Counted from the stretch's first letter, positions 10,911 to 22,129 are shown. The stretch: 64,000 nucleotides of DNA from Neofusicoccum parvum (GCA_020912385.1 CP087209.1:3038001-3102000), one strand, 5' to 3'. Numbers and translations: made by a program. Notes: a model not told the origin generated them from the sequence alone.

Positions 10911-12633
10911 ATGCCCGGAGGTATTCACCCACCGATCGAGCTTCTCAAAGCATGGAAGACAGACAATGTCACCTATCCGAAGGGAGAGCGAAAAGGCCCG
11001 GCATTGATGGTTGGCATTATCGTCATGTACATCGTCACTCTCGTGATAGTTCTCGGAAGACTATGGGCACGTATTGTGGTCCAGAGAAATCAGGGCATAG
11101 ATGATTATCTCATCATCGCTACAATGGTATAACCCAAAGGCAATCATGGGAGTTCCAGGCTGACTGGGGTAGCTTCCAACCACCGGCTTGGCCATCGCAT
11201 TAGCACTTGGTAAGTGCCAATGTTGACACTTCCCGAAGAAGTCATGCTGATGATCTGGTAGCCGGCCCTGAATATGGTTTTGAGTACGCACTTCTCTCCT
11301 TCCGGAATTCGGACTATTGCTGATGAGCACAGCCGCCACTCGTGGGAGCTGACTCCTGAGCTGGCCGTCCAATCGCGCCAGGTAGGCATTCCAAATACCT
11401 CTCCGGCAGACAGTATTCTGACACTTCATAGTTAGCCATGGCGGCATCATCACTATACATTATCAGCACCGGATTAACCAAGATATCGATCCTTTGCTTC
11501 TACCGACGATTAGGATCCGGAACCATATCGAAATGGTACCTCATGGCCGTAAAGGCCAGCATCGTCTTCGTTATCGCCTACATGATTACCTTCAACTTGA
11601 CGCTTTTTTTTGGTTGCAACCCCATCAAGGCCTACTGGATGCAAGTCGATTTCATGTGGTACATGGCAAATAAGAGCAAGATGCACTGCATGGACGAGGG
11701 CGCGGATTACCTAGCGGCGAGCGTCATCAGCGTGGTTCAGGACTTCCTCGCATGCTGCCTCCCCATCATGATCATGTGGACCCTTCAGATCCCAAAGAGA
11801 CAGAAGCTCGCTCTCGGAGGTGTCTTCGGCATCGGTCTGTTGTAAGAGCTCCCTCCCTCATCTTTCCGTTAGCTACTCCTCTTTTTTCGCAAACTCCCCG
11901 ACACCCCTGCGCGTCCATACTTTACTCTCGCATCCTGCGGGACAAACTCTCCCCAAACAACGGACTGACTCGGCGTTGAAACAGCCTATGCCTCATCGGA
12001 ATCCTGCGCATCCACCAGATCAAGATCATCTACTACGACACATACGACCTGACCTGGGCCGCGCACGACGGCTGGGCATGGACGGCGGTCGAGGCGCACG
12101 TCGCCATCATCTGCGCCTCCGCGCCCGCGCTCAAGCTCTTCTTCCGGCGCGTCCTACAGGCCACGGGTTACGGCAGTGGCAGCAGAGTGACAGGCGGCTA
12201 TTTCCGCAGCGGCACGCATGGGCATACGGGTGGTCGGTCGGCCCACGGGCGGTCGGCCCACGGGCGGTCGCACCAGTGTAAGGATGACTGCACGGAGGAC
12301 CACTCGATCAAGCTGAGCCCGATGCATACGAAGAAAGGCGGTGGCGCGCACTCGCACGTGTCTGCGTGGTCGGGCAGCTCGAGCACGACGGACGAGGAGA
12401 GCGAGATCCAGAGCCCGTCGCACATGCAGCGCGAGTTCCACCAGCAGATGAATAAGAACGCAACCGCGGAAGCGAAGGCGTACAGCGTGGCACAGGCCGG
12501 GAAGCAGCAGCAGCCGAGGCAGCACTCCAGTGGAGGGGATTTCGGGATTCACGTTACGAACGAGGTGGATGTCAGTGTGTCGAAGAGTCAATCGGCGGCG
12601 TCGAAGAAGAGCAGCAGGGAGTCTTTGCTATGA
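10911..12633 (+). CDS. Fungal rhodopsin-domain 7-TM membrane protein
   Basis: Integral membrane protein of the fungal rhodopsin-domain (PTH11-related GPCR-like) family; ligand unknown. Model: 10911-11126, 11173-11209, 11262-11283, 11333-11381, 11432-11841, 11985-12633; 460 residues, with introns of 46-143 nt. Seven hydrophobic segments can be placed: after PKGERKGP (GIIVMYIVTLVIVL), from the conserved DDYLII onward (LPTTGLAIALAL), SSLYIISTGLTKISILCFY, a segment before FFGCNPI, the DYLAASVISVVQDFLACCLP segment, FGIGLFLCLIGILRI and VEAHVAIICASAPALKLFF. The family hallmarks KISILCFYRRL, the Cys pair and the E-x(3)-AIICA-type last helix are present. The roughly 145-residue cytoplasmic tail is rich in Gly, His, Ser and Gln and contains an in-frame 18-base tandem repeat near 12235. 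Receptor function is inferred from the family only. Confidence 0.85.
12228..12270 (+). repeat. 18-base tandem repeat in the receptor tail
   Basis: Two and a partial copy of an 18-base unit (cggtcggcccacgggcgg) encode repeated Gly-Arg-Ser-Ala-His units in the cytoplasmic tail of the 7-TM gene. The unit length keeps the frame, so copy number could vary between strains without breaking the protein. Confidence 0.7.
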
Positions 12634-12816
12634 CTGGGAGAGGCGGCCCGGGCTGTATGTACGACTATCTCCTCGAAGGAGATCTCCTACCATTCTTTCA
12701 TCTCTTGTCTTCTATGTAAAGATACCAATCTAGCACGCATCTGCATTTTGATTACAAGTTACGCACCGTCCCAAACAACGCTAATCCACACCACAGCCAT
12801 GCCCCCTCTCTCTACC

Positions 12817-13686
12817 TCACACCTCCCCCTCCACCTCCCCAACCCAACCCACCCACTCCTCCCCCTCCGCCTCGCTCCCTTCCACGCCCGCAACCCTCCC
12901 TCCCGCCCACGCCACACACTCAGCCACACACCTCACCACCGCCTCCACATCCCCCTTGCTGACCCCCAACCTCCTCAGCCCCCGCAGATGCCACAACGTC
13001 GGGCCCTTCAGCCCCTGGCACATGATGCCCGTCACGGTGACCAAGCTCGTCTCCAAGTCCGACAGCACCGCGTGGTCGGCCAGGAATAGGCCGTAGATGA
13101 CGCTCTCCTCCAGCCAGCGGAAGTCGGCCTCGTGCGAGCCCCACGTGGCCATGATGGCGGGCAGGTGGTGGCGGTACAGGCGGTGCAGGTGGGCGGCGCC
13201 GCGCGTCGACACGTCGGTGCTCGGGGCCACGTCCAGCCCCGAGGCGTAGCGCGCCGACAGCACCGACGCGGCGCCCAGGGCGGGCGGCGTCGACGACGAC
13301 GAGGCGGGAGCGTTCGGGTCGGGGGTGGCCGGGAATAGCCCGGCCTCGCGCTCGGCCGCGCCGAGGGAGGCCGCGGCCGTGATCACCAGCGGGATCCCGA
13401 TAAGCGTCCACTCTTTGAGGAGCACGTCGCGCAGCTGCAGCGAGATGGCGCGGGTTTCGGCGGGCGTGGCGGCGGGCCGCGGGGGCGGGGGGTTGCTGGC
13501 GTCGTTGCTGCTGGCCTGGTGGCCGGTGGCGTGGAGGAAGAGCGGGCCGAGGAGGTTGGGGTGGCCGAGGGCGGTGAGGGTGCAGGCCGGGAGGATGTAG
13601 GCGGCGCTCTTGGGGATGGACGCGGGGAGGGTGGTGCGGATCTTGGAGAGGAGCGCCGGGAGGGTTTGCGCGGATGGCGGAGGCAT
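12817..13686 (-). CDS. AhpD/carboxymuconolactone decarboxylase-like protein
   Basis: Single-exon protein of 289 residues. It resembles the fungal AhpD-like (CMD-fold) family: an all-helical region with LRDVLLKEWTLIGIPLVI (about 95-115) followed by SARYASGLD, HLHRLYRHHLPAIMATWGSHEADFRWLEESVIYG split over about 160-205, and a C-terminal TGIMCQGLKGPTLWHLRGL segment. The start at 13686 (MPPPSAQTL) fits the family; an upstream in-frame ATG at 13773 would add 29 low-complexity residues. I do not see the CxxC redox pair of bacterial AhpD, so peroxidase partner activity is not supported. The 3' end lies 183 bases from the end of the convergent 7-TM gene. Function unknown; possibly peroxisomal or cytosolic, but no targeting signal is clear. 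Confidence 0.65.
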   Translation of the reverse strand: MPPPSAQTLPALLSKIRTTLPASIPKSAAYILPACTLTALGHPNLLGPLFLHATGHQASSNDASNPPPPRPAATPAETRAISLQLRDVLLKEWTLIGIPLVITAAASLGAAEREAGLFPATPDPNAPASSSSTPPALGAASVLSARYASGLDVAPSTDVSTRGAAHLHRLYRHHLPAIMATWGSHEADFRWLEESVIYGLFLADHAVLSDLETSLVTVTGIMCQGLKGPTLWHLRGLRRLGVSKGDVEAVVRCVAECVAWAGGRVAGVEGSEAEGEEWVGWVGEVEGEV

Positions 13687-14961
13687 TGCTTTTTTTTTCC
13701 CCTGCGTGGCTCGGTGCTGGGCGGTGGGTAGGACGGAGGACAGAGACGGGGCTGGCGGCGGTTGCGGTGTCAATTGAAGGTGAAGTGAGGTGGTGACAAG
13801 ATGTTGTCAGCATGGGCCCAACTTTCCCCACGGGAGTGCCTGAACGGGAAAGAAAGGAACAGCGCCCGGTCGTCCGCGGCCGATCGTTGCACCAGAGGGC
13901 CGTCGCCGCAGCAAACACACCGCAGCCCCATGTCGACCAGGTGCAGACTGCACACAAAGCAACGAGTGGTGTTGTCCGCGTAGTCGGCGCTCTCGACGCA
14001 GCGGGAATGGCGCAAGTCTCGGAAGTCCGGCAGCCACCCGATCGCGCGGATCCTCCTCACTTCGCGCCAAACACGGCACGTTCCCCATCCGCCAGTACGT
14101 CAGCGACCGTCCCCTTATCCCATCGAGAGCCAGACAGGCCGCGTTGGCGTCTCGTTGAAACGAGCATCCCCGGGGCCTGCCCACCCGCGCCGTCAGCGCC
14201 CAGCACAGCAACACCACTCCGCAGATGGTCTCTTTCGCACGGCTGCGCCCACCGGTGGAATCCGCCAAGGGCCTCTTCCGAATGAGAATGCTTCTCTCGG
14301 ACGGACCTCTCCGGTGGAGACTGCGGAGTAATCAGCAACTCCGAAGACGGCAAACCGCCGGTTCCGGCATAGCACGTATCCAGCCCGTCGCGTCGCCGCC
14401 TTGTGTGACCCGCAGCGGAACCCCTTCCTTGGGGCGCGAGCATCGAGAGTGGCCCAAACTGGAGACGGGCCTGCTGCCTGGGGATCTGGACTCCGGGAGC
14501 CGCCCGCGGGCCATCGCGTGGGCCTCTGCTAGCACGGCACCATCGGCGGAAACGCTGCGCTTTGGCTGCTAGCTCCCTTCACCAATCCTCGCTAACCCCC
14601 TGCCAGGATGCGAAGCAAGCCCTTCGCTCCACTGCCCTCGTGCGGTCTTGCCCCGATCCTACCGCAAGTGGTCTAGCTGTGTCAACGTGCCCTACACGAG
14701 CCCTCGAACCGTCCGCTTACTCAAGGCAACAGCCGGCAATCCACCTCCAGACTGTGGTTGACAGGACAGAGTTACCATACTATAGTATCGAGGTCGCTCT
14801 ACGCTGTCCCGGAGAGCCTTCCAATCTTTGGAAGCAAGGAGCCGTCTTCGCCTTCAGCTGGCTGCCACGTGCTGCCACCGACCTTTATAGACCTGCAGAG
14901 TAGTCTCGCCCATCATGGCGAGCACTGGCTGCGACGGGTCTGCTTCCCGGAGCTAGCAGCA
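13687..14961. other. Gene-free 1.3 kb between divergent genes
   Basis: Holds the upstream regions of the minus-strand AhpD-like gene and of the second 7-TM gene. Open frames on both strands are short, GC-driven and lack motifs. A poly-T run (13688-13697) lies directly upstream of the AhpD-like start codon on the plus strand. Nothing else recognised. Confidence 0.5.
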
Positions 14962-16385
14962 ATGTCTTCACTTCCCGCCGAGAGCTACCACCTCAACGAT
15001 TCTCAGAGGCATCTACGCGTCACCCTGATAACATGTCTGACGGTCGCTGGCGCATTCGTTCTGCTCAGGGTCCTGGTCAGGCTACGGATTCAGCGCCAAT
15101 TCAACCCGGACGACTATCTCTTGCTTCTGGCGGTAGTAAGTCCATGACATCCGGTCTGTCTGACGGAGCAGTCCCTAAATTCGTCCAGTGCGGCTTCTCC
15201 TTGATGACGGGTTTTCTGGTTCACGCAATCGACGCTGGCGGCTTTGGACGTCCCACGGACGAGCTTCCCCTTGAGGTCCTTTTATGCGGAATCAAGGTAT
15301 TGCTACGCAATTCGAGAAGTGCCTCCCGTCAAACTTACTGATGAACCCTCAGTATCTTCTCTTCGCCAAGACGTCGTACGTCTTGACCCTTATCATCACC
15401 AATCTGAGCATCGCCCTACTTCAGCTACGCATTTCGGGAGGAGTGTTCATCGTATTCAATCGCCTCCATTATACTTCTATTGCGATCAACGTTGTGATCG
15501 GACTCTATGAATTCTTCAGAGTGCTTTTCCAATGCTTTCCCGTAGGTGATCTGCTGTTTCACTGAAATTTCCTGGAGAAGTTCGCTGAAATGATAGTCAG
15601 GTTGAGAAGATGTGGACCCCAACCATGGAGAAAGGGCACTGCGCCGACACAGATGGAATTACCACTGGGACCTACGTCTACTCCGCCATAAACGTTGCAC
15701 TTACCTGGTACTACGCGCTTGCTCTTGTACCACTGATATGGAAACTACAATTGAAGACGGCGGTCAAACTCTCCTCAATCTTTGTTTTGGGAGTCGGCAT
15801 ACTGTAAGCTCGCCCCTGCTCTATATACGTTATGAAACTAATAATGGTCCAGCGCAAGCATTGCAACCATCATCCGGTTCAAGTACCTGCTTGATTTCTC
15901 AACCACTTCCAACCCGCTGAGTGAGTAATTACAATAAAACCTAGCCCGTGGGCTTATATTCTCAATGTCTCCACAAAGACTGACCATCTCATGCTCATCC
16001 AGAAGTATTTATCCCTATAGCACGTTGGTGCTGGATTGAAATGAGTCTGGCAATCTCCGCGGCCTCGATATCAGCGTTTCGCCCACTCCTCACCCTCATT
16101 TCGTGCTGCGCTTCAGACAGGGAAGCCAAGAATGCTCCTCGAGACAATGATGCTTCCGAGCCACCGAGGAAGCTACGACGCGGTTACACCTTTCAACTGT
16201 CGGAGATTGATTCGATGGATTTGAAGCAAGACGAAACGCCCATTGTACGCTGCCAAAGTTACGAGGCTCCATCCTCGATCTCCGTGACCACTCCTGGTAC
16301 TCTCAACGAGGACAGACGAGTGAGCTACTTTGCGAAGGATATTTCCATGGAGGCTGGAGAGAAGGATCTGGAGAGGGGGGTATAG
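14962..16385 (+). CDS. Second fungal rhodopsin-domain 7-TM membrane protein
   Basis: Model: 14962-15135, 15189-15296, 15353-15541, 15601-15803, 15853-15920, 16003-16385; 374 residues. Hydrophobic segments: LITCLTVAGAFVLLRVLVRL, DDYLLLLAV then GFSLMTGFLVHAI, LLFAKTSYVLTLIITNLSIALL, IAINVVIGLYEFFRVLFQCFPV, YVYSAINVALTWYYALALVPLIW, SSIFVLGVGILASIATIIRF and MSLAISAASISAFRPLLTLI. The DDYLLL motif, the Phe-Gln-Cys helix, KLQLKTAVK and the last helix ending in RPLL are family hallmarks. Its exon pattern and sequence differ from the 7-TM gene at 10.9 kb, so the two are old paralogues and not a recent tandem copy. The tail is short, charged and has several Ser/Thr sites. The first Met after an in-frame upstream stretch was chosen because the membrane topology starts directly after it. 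Confidence 0.82.
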
Positions 16386-17692
16386 GGAGGCAAAAGAGAA
16401 GAGAAGACTCACGGCTGGAATTTCACGCTTAACGATACCCCCAGGAAGACGGTCCTTAGAACGGAAGACCTAGACGGCATTCTCTTACATCACGTAATAC
16501 AATCCACACTTCGACCATCCTGCTCGAATATCTTTTACTTTGTACGATAACCAAAGACTTCCGAAACTTCTAATCTTCTATCACTTGCACACAGCGAGGA
16601 GCCATTCTATTGTGTCAGGCGCGTTAATGATCATCACCTCGCAAACTGAAGCACAGGAAGAGCCTGCACGTCACGTCGAGCATGGCCAGCCCAGCCGCTG
16701 CGAGCCAGTGCTTTCCCGACGTCAAATCGCTTGTGAGGTATTTTTGCGGAGTAACGCGACAGTACTGCAAAAAGGCGGAACACTGACGCCTGTTCTCGTG
16801 ACACGCGTCACTACTAAAAATGTCAACGTCACGACTCCATGCGCTTTTCCACACCAACACATCGTACCTGCAGTGTCGATACACGCTAGGGTCTCGCAGT
16901 TCGACGTTTACCCACATCGATCGGATTGTGCAAATACGGCATCGGAATCCTCCACCCTAATTACGAGAGGATCAGCGTTGTGAACGGTAAGATCGACATC
17001 AATCAGCAGTAGTGCTTCATGCATCCCGACCGGCAGTCGCACCGTGTTGAGTTTTAATTGGTATTTTCATACTTCTCTGCACGCTCTAGGCTGCCACCAG
17101 ACCACGTATTGGCGCTTCTCTGGGATAAACCCGCAACAGCAAGAAGGCGTTCTCTCCAAAGACTGCACGGACAGAACACTTTTCAATCCCATCCACATCC
17201 TTAGACGGCACTTCGACGAGAGGGCCTGACAGCTTCATTCTGATTTTACAGATTATTCTATACTAACTGTAGAGGCCATCTTAGATCCTGGCTTTTTGAG
17301 AAACAGATGCTGTCGTCTGCTTTACGGGCATGCATCTGTGGGACGCTACCTACCAGCCTCCTCCCGAAGGATCACCAATGCCCTGGTCACTTACTCTCGA
17401 CAGCCAACTTCCCCAAAGACATCGCGTCATGACCTACCTCCTCCCATGCACCTCTACGTCTTTGATTTGGAGAAACTGGCGTTGGTGTGCCGTGTCGTGA
17501 TGCACCAACGTGACCACATCGGCGATGCACGCTCGGACCATTCAAGGGGAGAATGTATATAAGGCAGATCACCTTCAGGTCCATTCTACTTCTCATCATT
17601 AGCAAGCAACTCCACTCTTCAGGTCTTCAGCTAAGCACCACACGACGTTTTTAACTACACCGCAACCAACAATCATCCCCAAAACCGCAAAT
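16386..17692. other. Gene-free 1.3 kb; con-6 promoter at its right end
   Basis: No coding frame recognised. The last 150 bases hold a stress-element-like AGGGG, a TATA box and a pyrimidine-rich leader that belong to the con-6 gene. Confidence 0.55.
17545..17562 (+). promoter_or_regulatory. con-6 core promoter: AGGGG element and TATA box
   Basis: AGGGG (17545-17549) matches the core of the fungal stress response element, and TATATAA (17556-17562) is a good TATA box 131 bases before the start codon. A CT-rich leader follows. A TATA box plus stress element fits a strongly inducible developmental gene; binding is inferred, not shown. Confidence 0.6.
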
Positions 17693-18029
17693 ATGTCCAA
17701 CCCCGGCAACATCATTGGTGGCCACAAGGCCAATCTCAACAACCCCAACACCTCGGATGAGGCCAAGCAGCACAGCAAGGAGGTTCTCGACCAGGAGTTT
17801 GATGGTGGCAACATCCCTCAGGCAGACCAGAACAAGAACCCTGGAAACGTGTATGTCTCTCCTTACCCTGCATTGCACCGAAGAGGTTCTGTATGGGAGG
17901 GTTTGCTCCAATGGATCGTTACTGATGCGTGTTTGCAACAGTGCTGGCGGCCTGAAGGCAACTCTCAACAACCCCAATGTCTCGGAGGAAGCCAAGCAGT
18001 CGGCGAAGGATAGGTTGAATGACATGTAA
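17693..18029 (+). CDS. con-6: Conidiation-specific protein 6 (CON-6)
   Basis: Small hydrophilic protein of 81 residues, made from 17693-17850 and 17942-18029 with a 91-nt intron. It consists of two copies of a roughly 25-residue unit, GG-x-KA-x-LNNPN-x-S-x-EAK, one on each side of the intron. This repeat defines the CON-6 family, which is expressed strongly during conidium formation and stored in spores in Neurospora; its biochemical role is not known. The upstream TATA box and stress-type element agree with induced expression. Slightly shorter than the Neurospora protein as I remember it. Identification is secure because both repeats match. Confidence 0.93.
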
Positions 18030-19325
18030 TGGCACCATTGTGCTTAAGAGCTACTATTCTCATGGCATAAGAACAAGGGATGGTATCTACTGATGCATCC
18101 GATATTTCCACCATCTGTAATCCTGATAATCACAAGCTATGAGTAGTTAATTGACATATGTGCATCATGGCCCACTGCAACATAAGCAACCACAACACCG
18201 CAATTTGAGGCCAAAATTTCCACAGTTCAAGTACGTATCACAACGGTATCAAGTTCAGCGATGCAAACATGTGGGAACGAAATACCGAAAATGTATTCCA
18301 ATGACATCATGCGTGTAGTTCAAACATCTTCTGTAGCTATTCAAACATCATGCGCCTGTGACATCTCATATGGACATATTCTCCCCAAAAACTAGCAACC
18401 TTTGGGACAAGTTCTGCTCCTACCAGACCCAGCCTCTGGTATTCCACGTCGAACTCCTCAGGTCGAAGAGCGCTGCGCTGTCGTATATTGGCAAGCCATA
18501 TAGAATATTCTTCGGTGAAAGGTCGGTAGACCGAAGACTTGGAATGGAGTTTGATCGAGTGGACTTTCCTCGTCAGGTCACATTTAATATACCTCCTAAA
18601 GATGCTGCAATATTAAGAATCAAACTTATGCAAACCTCCAGATAGAATATTAGGGTGGTTGGGCCAAATGCTTAAGGACACCAAATTGTTAAAATGTGCT
18701 CTATCGCTCTGTTCTTTACACACCCATCGATTCTCAAGCAATAATGCACTTACTGCAAACCAAGCACTCCCCCTTACAGTTATTTCTGGCTGCAACGCGG
18801 CCTTGACTACAGGTGTAACCAAAACACCCGATCCTGACGCTCATGTAGTACATGTAATTACGATCTCGATTTCTGCGTAGACAAAACAAGAGGATACCCG
18901 CCTTGACCAACCAAGAATAAACCCGTGCCAACAAGCGGCATTTCATGATTTAGTATAATTGCCGGGTCTTGAGTCCGGCCGTTCACCTTCCATCCACCCT
19001 CCGTTTACCCCTTAAATCCCTCCCCCAAAAGGCAGGCCAAAAATGAAGCGAGCGTATTTATACACAGGAGCCATCGATAGAAAAAGGTCCCAGCTTCCAG
19101 AGGGGATAAGGGGATCAGAATTCAGTTATACGCCCAACCTTGCAAAAAAAGAGACCCGTTCCGACCAGGAAAAGGTTAAAGTTATACAGTGAGGAAGAAT
19201 ACGATCGAAAGAAGCAGGTCGCCGGAATAGCCTAACCAACCGAAAGCAAGAACGAACAAATAGACATTACGCTGTTAAGTCATGTTACAAAGGGTGGCCG
19301 TTGGGTCTGAAAACCAGGGGCCGAC
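18030..19325. other. Gene-free 1.3 kb between convergent genes
   Basis: Lies between the 3' ends of con-6 and SUR2. It is more AT-rich than the surroundings and has no open frame with a motif; 18358-18645 is open but has no family resemblance. Probably 3' untranslated regions plus spacer. Confidence 0.5.
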
Positions 19326-20712
19326 CTAGTGACTGCTCTCAACGCCGAGAACGTTGGGACCCTTGCCCTGAAGGCTCCCGTTGACGCGATCCCGAAGACC
19401 CTTCAGGTTTGCTGTCTGTTGGGATGTGCTGGTGGCCTTTTTCCTGGGGCTCCGCCTGAGAGCCGGCTGAGGCTGCTCCTTCGCACTCTCAACCTCAGAT
19501 GTAGCCTCTGAGGCAGAAGCGCTGTCCGACTGCAGGTCGGGGGGCAGGAACTGGGGCTTCCGCACTTCAATCTCTGCCTTCTTCTCGGCGGCCTTGCGGC
19601 CGCGCTCGTACTTTTGAGTGACGTCACCACCAGTCCACATGGTGCCTAGGAAGCGATCCCAGAATGTGAAGAAAGGCTGCGAGAAGTTGGTCTTGATTCC
19701 CCAGCTCTGGTGGTGAATATCGTGGTATGCGGCGTTGTTCGAGGTGATGAGCTGGAGGGGATCGAAGGGAAATTCGTAGCCGCAGTGATCGTCGACGGTC
19801 TTGATGGTGGAGCCGGTGAAGAACCACATGGACTGGCGGATGCTCATTCCAGTGACGAGGTAAGCAATGCCGGTGCCAAGCGTATCCAGGAGGAAGCCCT
19901 CAAATGGGTGGTTGTAGAGGGCGCCGTATGCGTAGGGGACGTATAGACGGTGGTGGCGAGAGTGGAAGGTCGCTGTTTTAGGGATTAGCCAGTTAGTTCG
20001 CGCAAATCAGACTTCGGAGGTCAAACGTACTGTACAGCCACTTATTCAGGTGCATGGCGCGGTGCCAAAAGTACTGCCAGGTATCCACGACCAAAACGGC
20101 CACCACGAACTGAATGGCCGGAATGGCGACCCAATAGACGAACTTGGCCAAAGAGATCTCCCACGACGCGAACGCAGGTGCAGTAGCGAGCTGGCCGCCG
20201 GAGACAATCTCTTGTGTCAACCAGGGGTAGTTGCCACCTGCAAGAGCGCCGGCCAGCATGGGACGGGACTGGGCCAAGTCCTTCGCAAACGCGGATGCGT
20301 TGAAACCAATTGCTCCGAGGGCGAAGGGAATGGCCTTCTCCGCGAGCCTGATCCTCTGAGCCCACACGGCCACGTCGTAGTCCTCCTTTCCGAACGTCGG
20401 CTCCGGATCGAACCAAGCAAGCCCCACTCCGAAAACGGTCTGGATGATGTGCTGCAGGACCACGTCGCGGAAGACTTCGTAGCGCGAGACGTGGTTCCGC
20501 TGGACCAGCTCGACGGGCGTGTGCAGGCGGTACTGAGGAAAGAGGTCCCAGACGTCAATGAGGTGGAAAAACATCGAGACGCCCCAGTAGGCAATGACGG
20601 GGAGGGCCAGCGTGAGGTACTTGTCGGGGATGCCTGGGACGACGGACGGGAGCGGGTGGAGGGTGAAGTCGGGCAGCGGGGGCAGCCCGCTGGCCATCGT
20701 TGCGTTCGCCAT
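19326..20712 (-). CDS. SUR2: Sphinganine C4-hydroxylase (fatty acid hydroxylase superfamily)
   Basis: Di-iron membrane hydroxylase of the ER that adds the C4 hydroxyl to dihydrosphingosine to make phytosphingosine. Model: complement of 20031-20712 and 19326-19972, intron 58 nt. The histidine boxes that bind iron are visible: HRAMH at the end of the first exon, HSRHH at the start of the second and HDIHH further on. FPQYRLHTPVELVQRN and the FGVGLAWFDPEP region match SUR2 proteins. Several membrane segments precede the boxes. The C-terminal tail is Ser/Glu/Lys-rich and low in complexity. I chose the start at 20712 (MANATMASG), where homologues begin; an in-frame ATG at 20793 would add 27 residues with a Leu-rich stretch that could act as a signal sequence. 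Divergent from TCTP across 576 bases. Confidence 0.92.
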
Positions 20713-21288
20713 GGGTGAGAGCAGGAGGAGGAGGACGAGGAGGAAGAGGAGGAGAGCGCGGATGGGCGCGGCAGAAGAAGGCGACGAGCGCACGCGCCGG
20801 CGGTGTCTAGGGGCCCCAGCGCCAACAGTCGCGGGCTGGCGCGGAATGCGAGCGGCGGCGGGCGTTCGAGCGGCAGCAGGGGCTGTGGCGTGGGCGTCGG
20901 GGGCGTGGGCGCGGAGGAGCAGGGCGCGACCGCAGACAGGAGAGGCAGCACTGGCTGGAGTCGGATGCTGTCACACGTTCTGCAGACCACTTCCGCAGCG
21001 TCGCGGGCGGCGGCCGGAGCCCTGTGGCCGCCTGCCGCTGCCGCCGCCGCCGCTGGGCTGCGCCTGCGCCTGTGCTGTGGCGAAAACGGAGATTGCGCGC
21101 TGAGGCCCTGCCGCCGCCCGTTTCGGCCTAGCCCCGTGCTAGACGCGCCCGCCCTCAGAAAAACCGAACCCCACCATCCAGCCAAATCTTCTCCGCCCGT
21201 CAATCATCGCGAATTCGACCGCCGCAGAAGTCACAGGCCGCCTCCTCCTCGATCCTCTCCTCAGCGCCCGCCCACCGCCACCGCCAAC
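20713..21288. promoter_or_regulatory. Divergent promoter region of SUR2 and TCTP
   Basis: GC-rich 576-base spacer that must drive both genes. It includes a purine-rich trinucleotide-like run (gaggaggacgaggaggaag type, about 20724-20756). Long open frames on both strands are Ala/Arg/Pro/Ser-rich and lack motifs. No TATA box is evident. Confidence 0.5.
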
Positions 21289-22129
21289 ATGATCATTTAC
21301 AAGGTGCGCCTCCCCCGGCTCCCAGTCAGGCCGCTGCAGAACCCGAGCGGGCGGGGCATCCGTGAGCGTGGCCCCATGCCGCCGCGAGCGAATGCGACGC
21401 CCTCGAATGACCCGACAAGACAACCGCGAGATCTCAGAAGAACCCCAGCTGATCCCCTGAGCAGGACCTCATCACCGATGACGAGCTCATCTCCGACTCC
21501 TACAACCTGAAGGAGATCGACGGCACCGTCTACGAGGCCGACTGCAAGAAGATCACCATCGGCAACGACAACATTGGTGAGTGCCCCTGCCGCATAGGGC
21601 CCTCCGCCAGTCGTCCTATGTCGGAAGACGCTGACCGTGCGGATAGATATCGGCGCCAACCCCTCTGCTGAGGAGGGTGGTGACGATGTCGAGGACTCTG
21701 CCCAGACCGTCCTCGATGTCGTCCACTCCTTCCGTCTTAACGAGACTTCCTTCGACAAGAAGTCGTATCTCTCCCACCTCAAGGGTATGTCTCCCTCGGT
21801 GCTGGGGCGGCACTTTTCTAACGTGCACTGCAGGCTACATGAAGAAGGTCAAGGAGGGTCTCAAGAACAAGGGTGCCAGCGACGAAGAGGTCAAGGACTT
21901 CGAGACCAAGGCCTCTACCTTCGCCAAGAAGATCATCGCCAACTTCAAGGACTACGAGTTCCTTATTGGCGAGTCCATGGACCCCGATGGAATGTGAGTA
22001 GCATGCGAATCCTGTTGCTGGCGCGTATACTGACGGCGCTCTAGGGTCATTCTCCTCAACTACCGCGAGGACGGTGTCACCCCCTACGTTATCATCTGGA
22101 AGCACGGTCTCACCGAGATGAAGGTTTGA
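21289..22129 (+). CDS. TMA19: Translationally controlled tumour protein homologue (TCTP/TMA19)
   Basis: Ribosome-associated cytoplasmic protein; TCTP acts in growth control, stress response and, in several eukaryotes, as a partner of small GTPases and elongation factor. Five exons: 21289-21303, 21465-21576, 21647-21784, 21834-21993, 22045-22129, giving 169 residues, the usual family length. The first exon codes only MIIYK, typical of fungal TCTP genes. Both family signatures are present: [11 protein letters not shown] near residue 46 and [15 protein letters not shown] near 132. The protein ends [14 protein letters not shown], as in homologues. Intron 1 is the longest (161 nt), a common place for regulation in ribosomal-type genes, though nothing specific is visible. 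Confidence 0.95.

Noticed and set aside
12920..13957. 345-residue minus-strand frame
   Set aside because: Overlaps the AhpD-like gene in another frame; Arg/Pro/His-rich shadow.
20217..21203. 328-residue minus-strand frame overlapping SUR2 and its upstream region
   Set aside because: It is another frame of the SUR2 exon extended into GC-rich spacer; Ser/Arg/Pro/Thr-rich with no domain.
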